Notes under the pieces: model-generated
What the model was told of the DNA's origin: nothing
Seen by the model: the letters and a program-made list of their open reading frames with translations, nothing else
Databases searched by the model: none
Position numbers and translations under genes: made by a program
From: Conidiobolus incongruus B7586
Lineage: Eukaryota; Entomophthoromycota; Entomophthoromycetes; Entomophthorales; Conidiobolaceae
Length of the DNA: 20,056 nt
Direction of reading: 5' to 3'
NCBI GenBank assembly: GCA_000697335.1
Contig: JNEM01012529.1
Coordinates: 1-20,056 of the forward strand
In this document: one piece after another, positions 19,998 to 20,056 of the stretch
Numbering within the stretch: the first letter of the stretch is position 1
Layout of the letters: each line of letters opens with the position of its first letter

Positions 19998-20056
19998 ATA
20001 TCTTTCTGTTTTAATAAATTAATTATCAAATATTATAATATAAGTTATAAATTTAA

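Noticed and set aside
1-20056. CRISPR arrays, bacterial operons or ribosome binding sites
   Set aside because: There are no regularly spaced repeats, and the gene layout, AATAAA signals and the NVJ2-like protein point to a eukaryote. The GGAGA motif is a shared promoter element located far from the start codon.

Overview
The window looks like a very AT-rich eukaryotic nuclear contig, most likely from an early-diverging fungus. An entomophthoroid fungus such as Conidiobolus would fit, but that name is inference from base composition and gene content only. Supporting signs are long intergenic stretches that are almost pure A/T, eukaryotic AATAAA poly(A) signals, no bacterial gene packing, and a large gene on the minus strand with the Nvj2/TEX2 layout of N-terminal membrane anchor, PH domain and SMP lipid-transfer domain. 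Genes stand out by composition, being clearly richer in G+C than their surroundings. The same contrast exposes several decayed genes.

The left 15 kb holds a plus-strand tandem family of small polytopic membrane proteins of about 250 residues. Four copies are intact (starts at 1801 or 1759, 8479, 10632 and 14140) and a fifth, at 4748-5488, is a decayed full-length relic. Three copies share a promoter layout: an inverted CCAAT box (ATTGG), a GGAGA(A)TT element and a TATA-like block 60-61 nt before a conserved ATG. The fourth copy and the relic keep only the TATA-like block at nearly the same spacing. I cannot assign a function. The topology and a few motifs loosely recall the TMEM198/DUF4203 type of 7-TM protein.

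Two inverted 456 and 455 bp repeats (235-690 and 3747-4201) flank the first copy and look like old solo LTRs with 5 bp target-site duplications. A tRNA-like, SINE-like segment with A box, B box and oligo-T lies on the minus strand at about 12077-12166. Two minus-strand gene relics, at 7283-7789 and 19155-19620, appear related to each other and may descend from a fungal transcription-factor-like gene, though that identity is weak.

The right quarter is occupied by the convergent NVJ2-like gene (18530 to 15546, minus). It probably encodes an ER-anchored lipid-transfer protein acting at membrane contact sites. No functional link between it and the membrane-protein array can be shown from this sequence.
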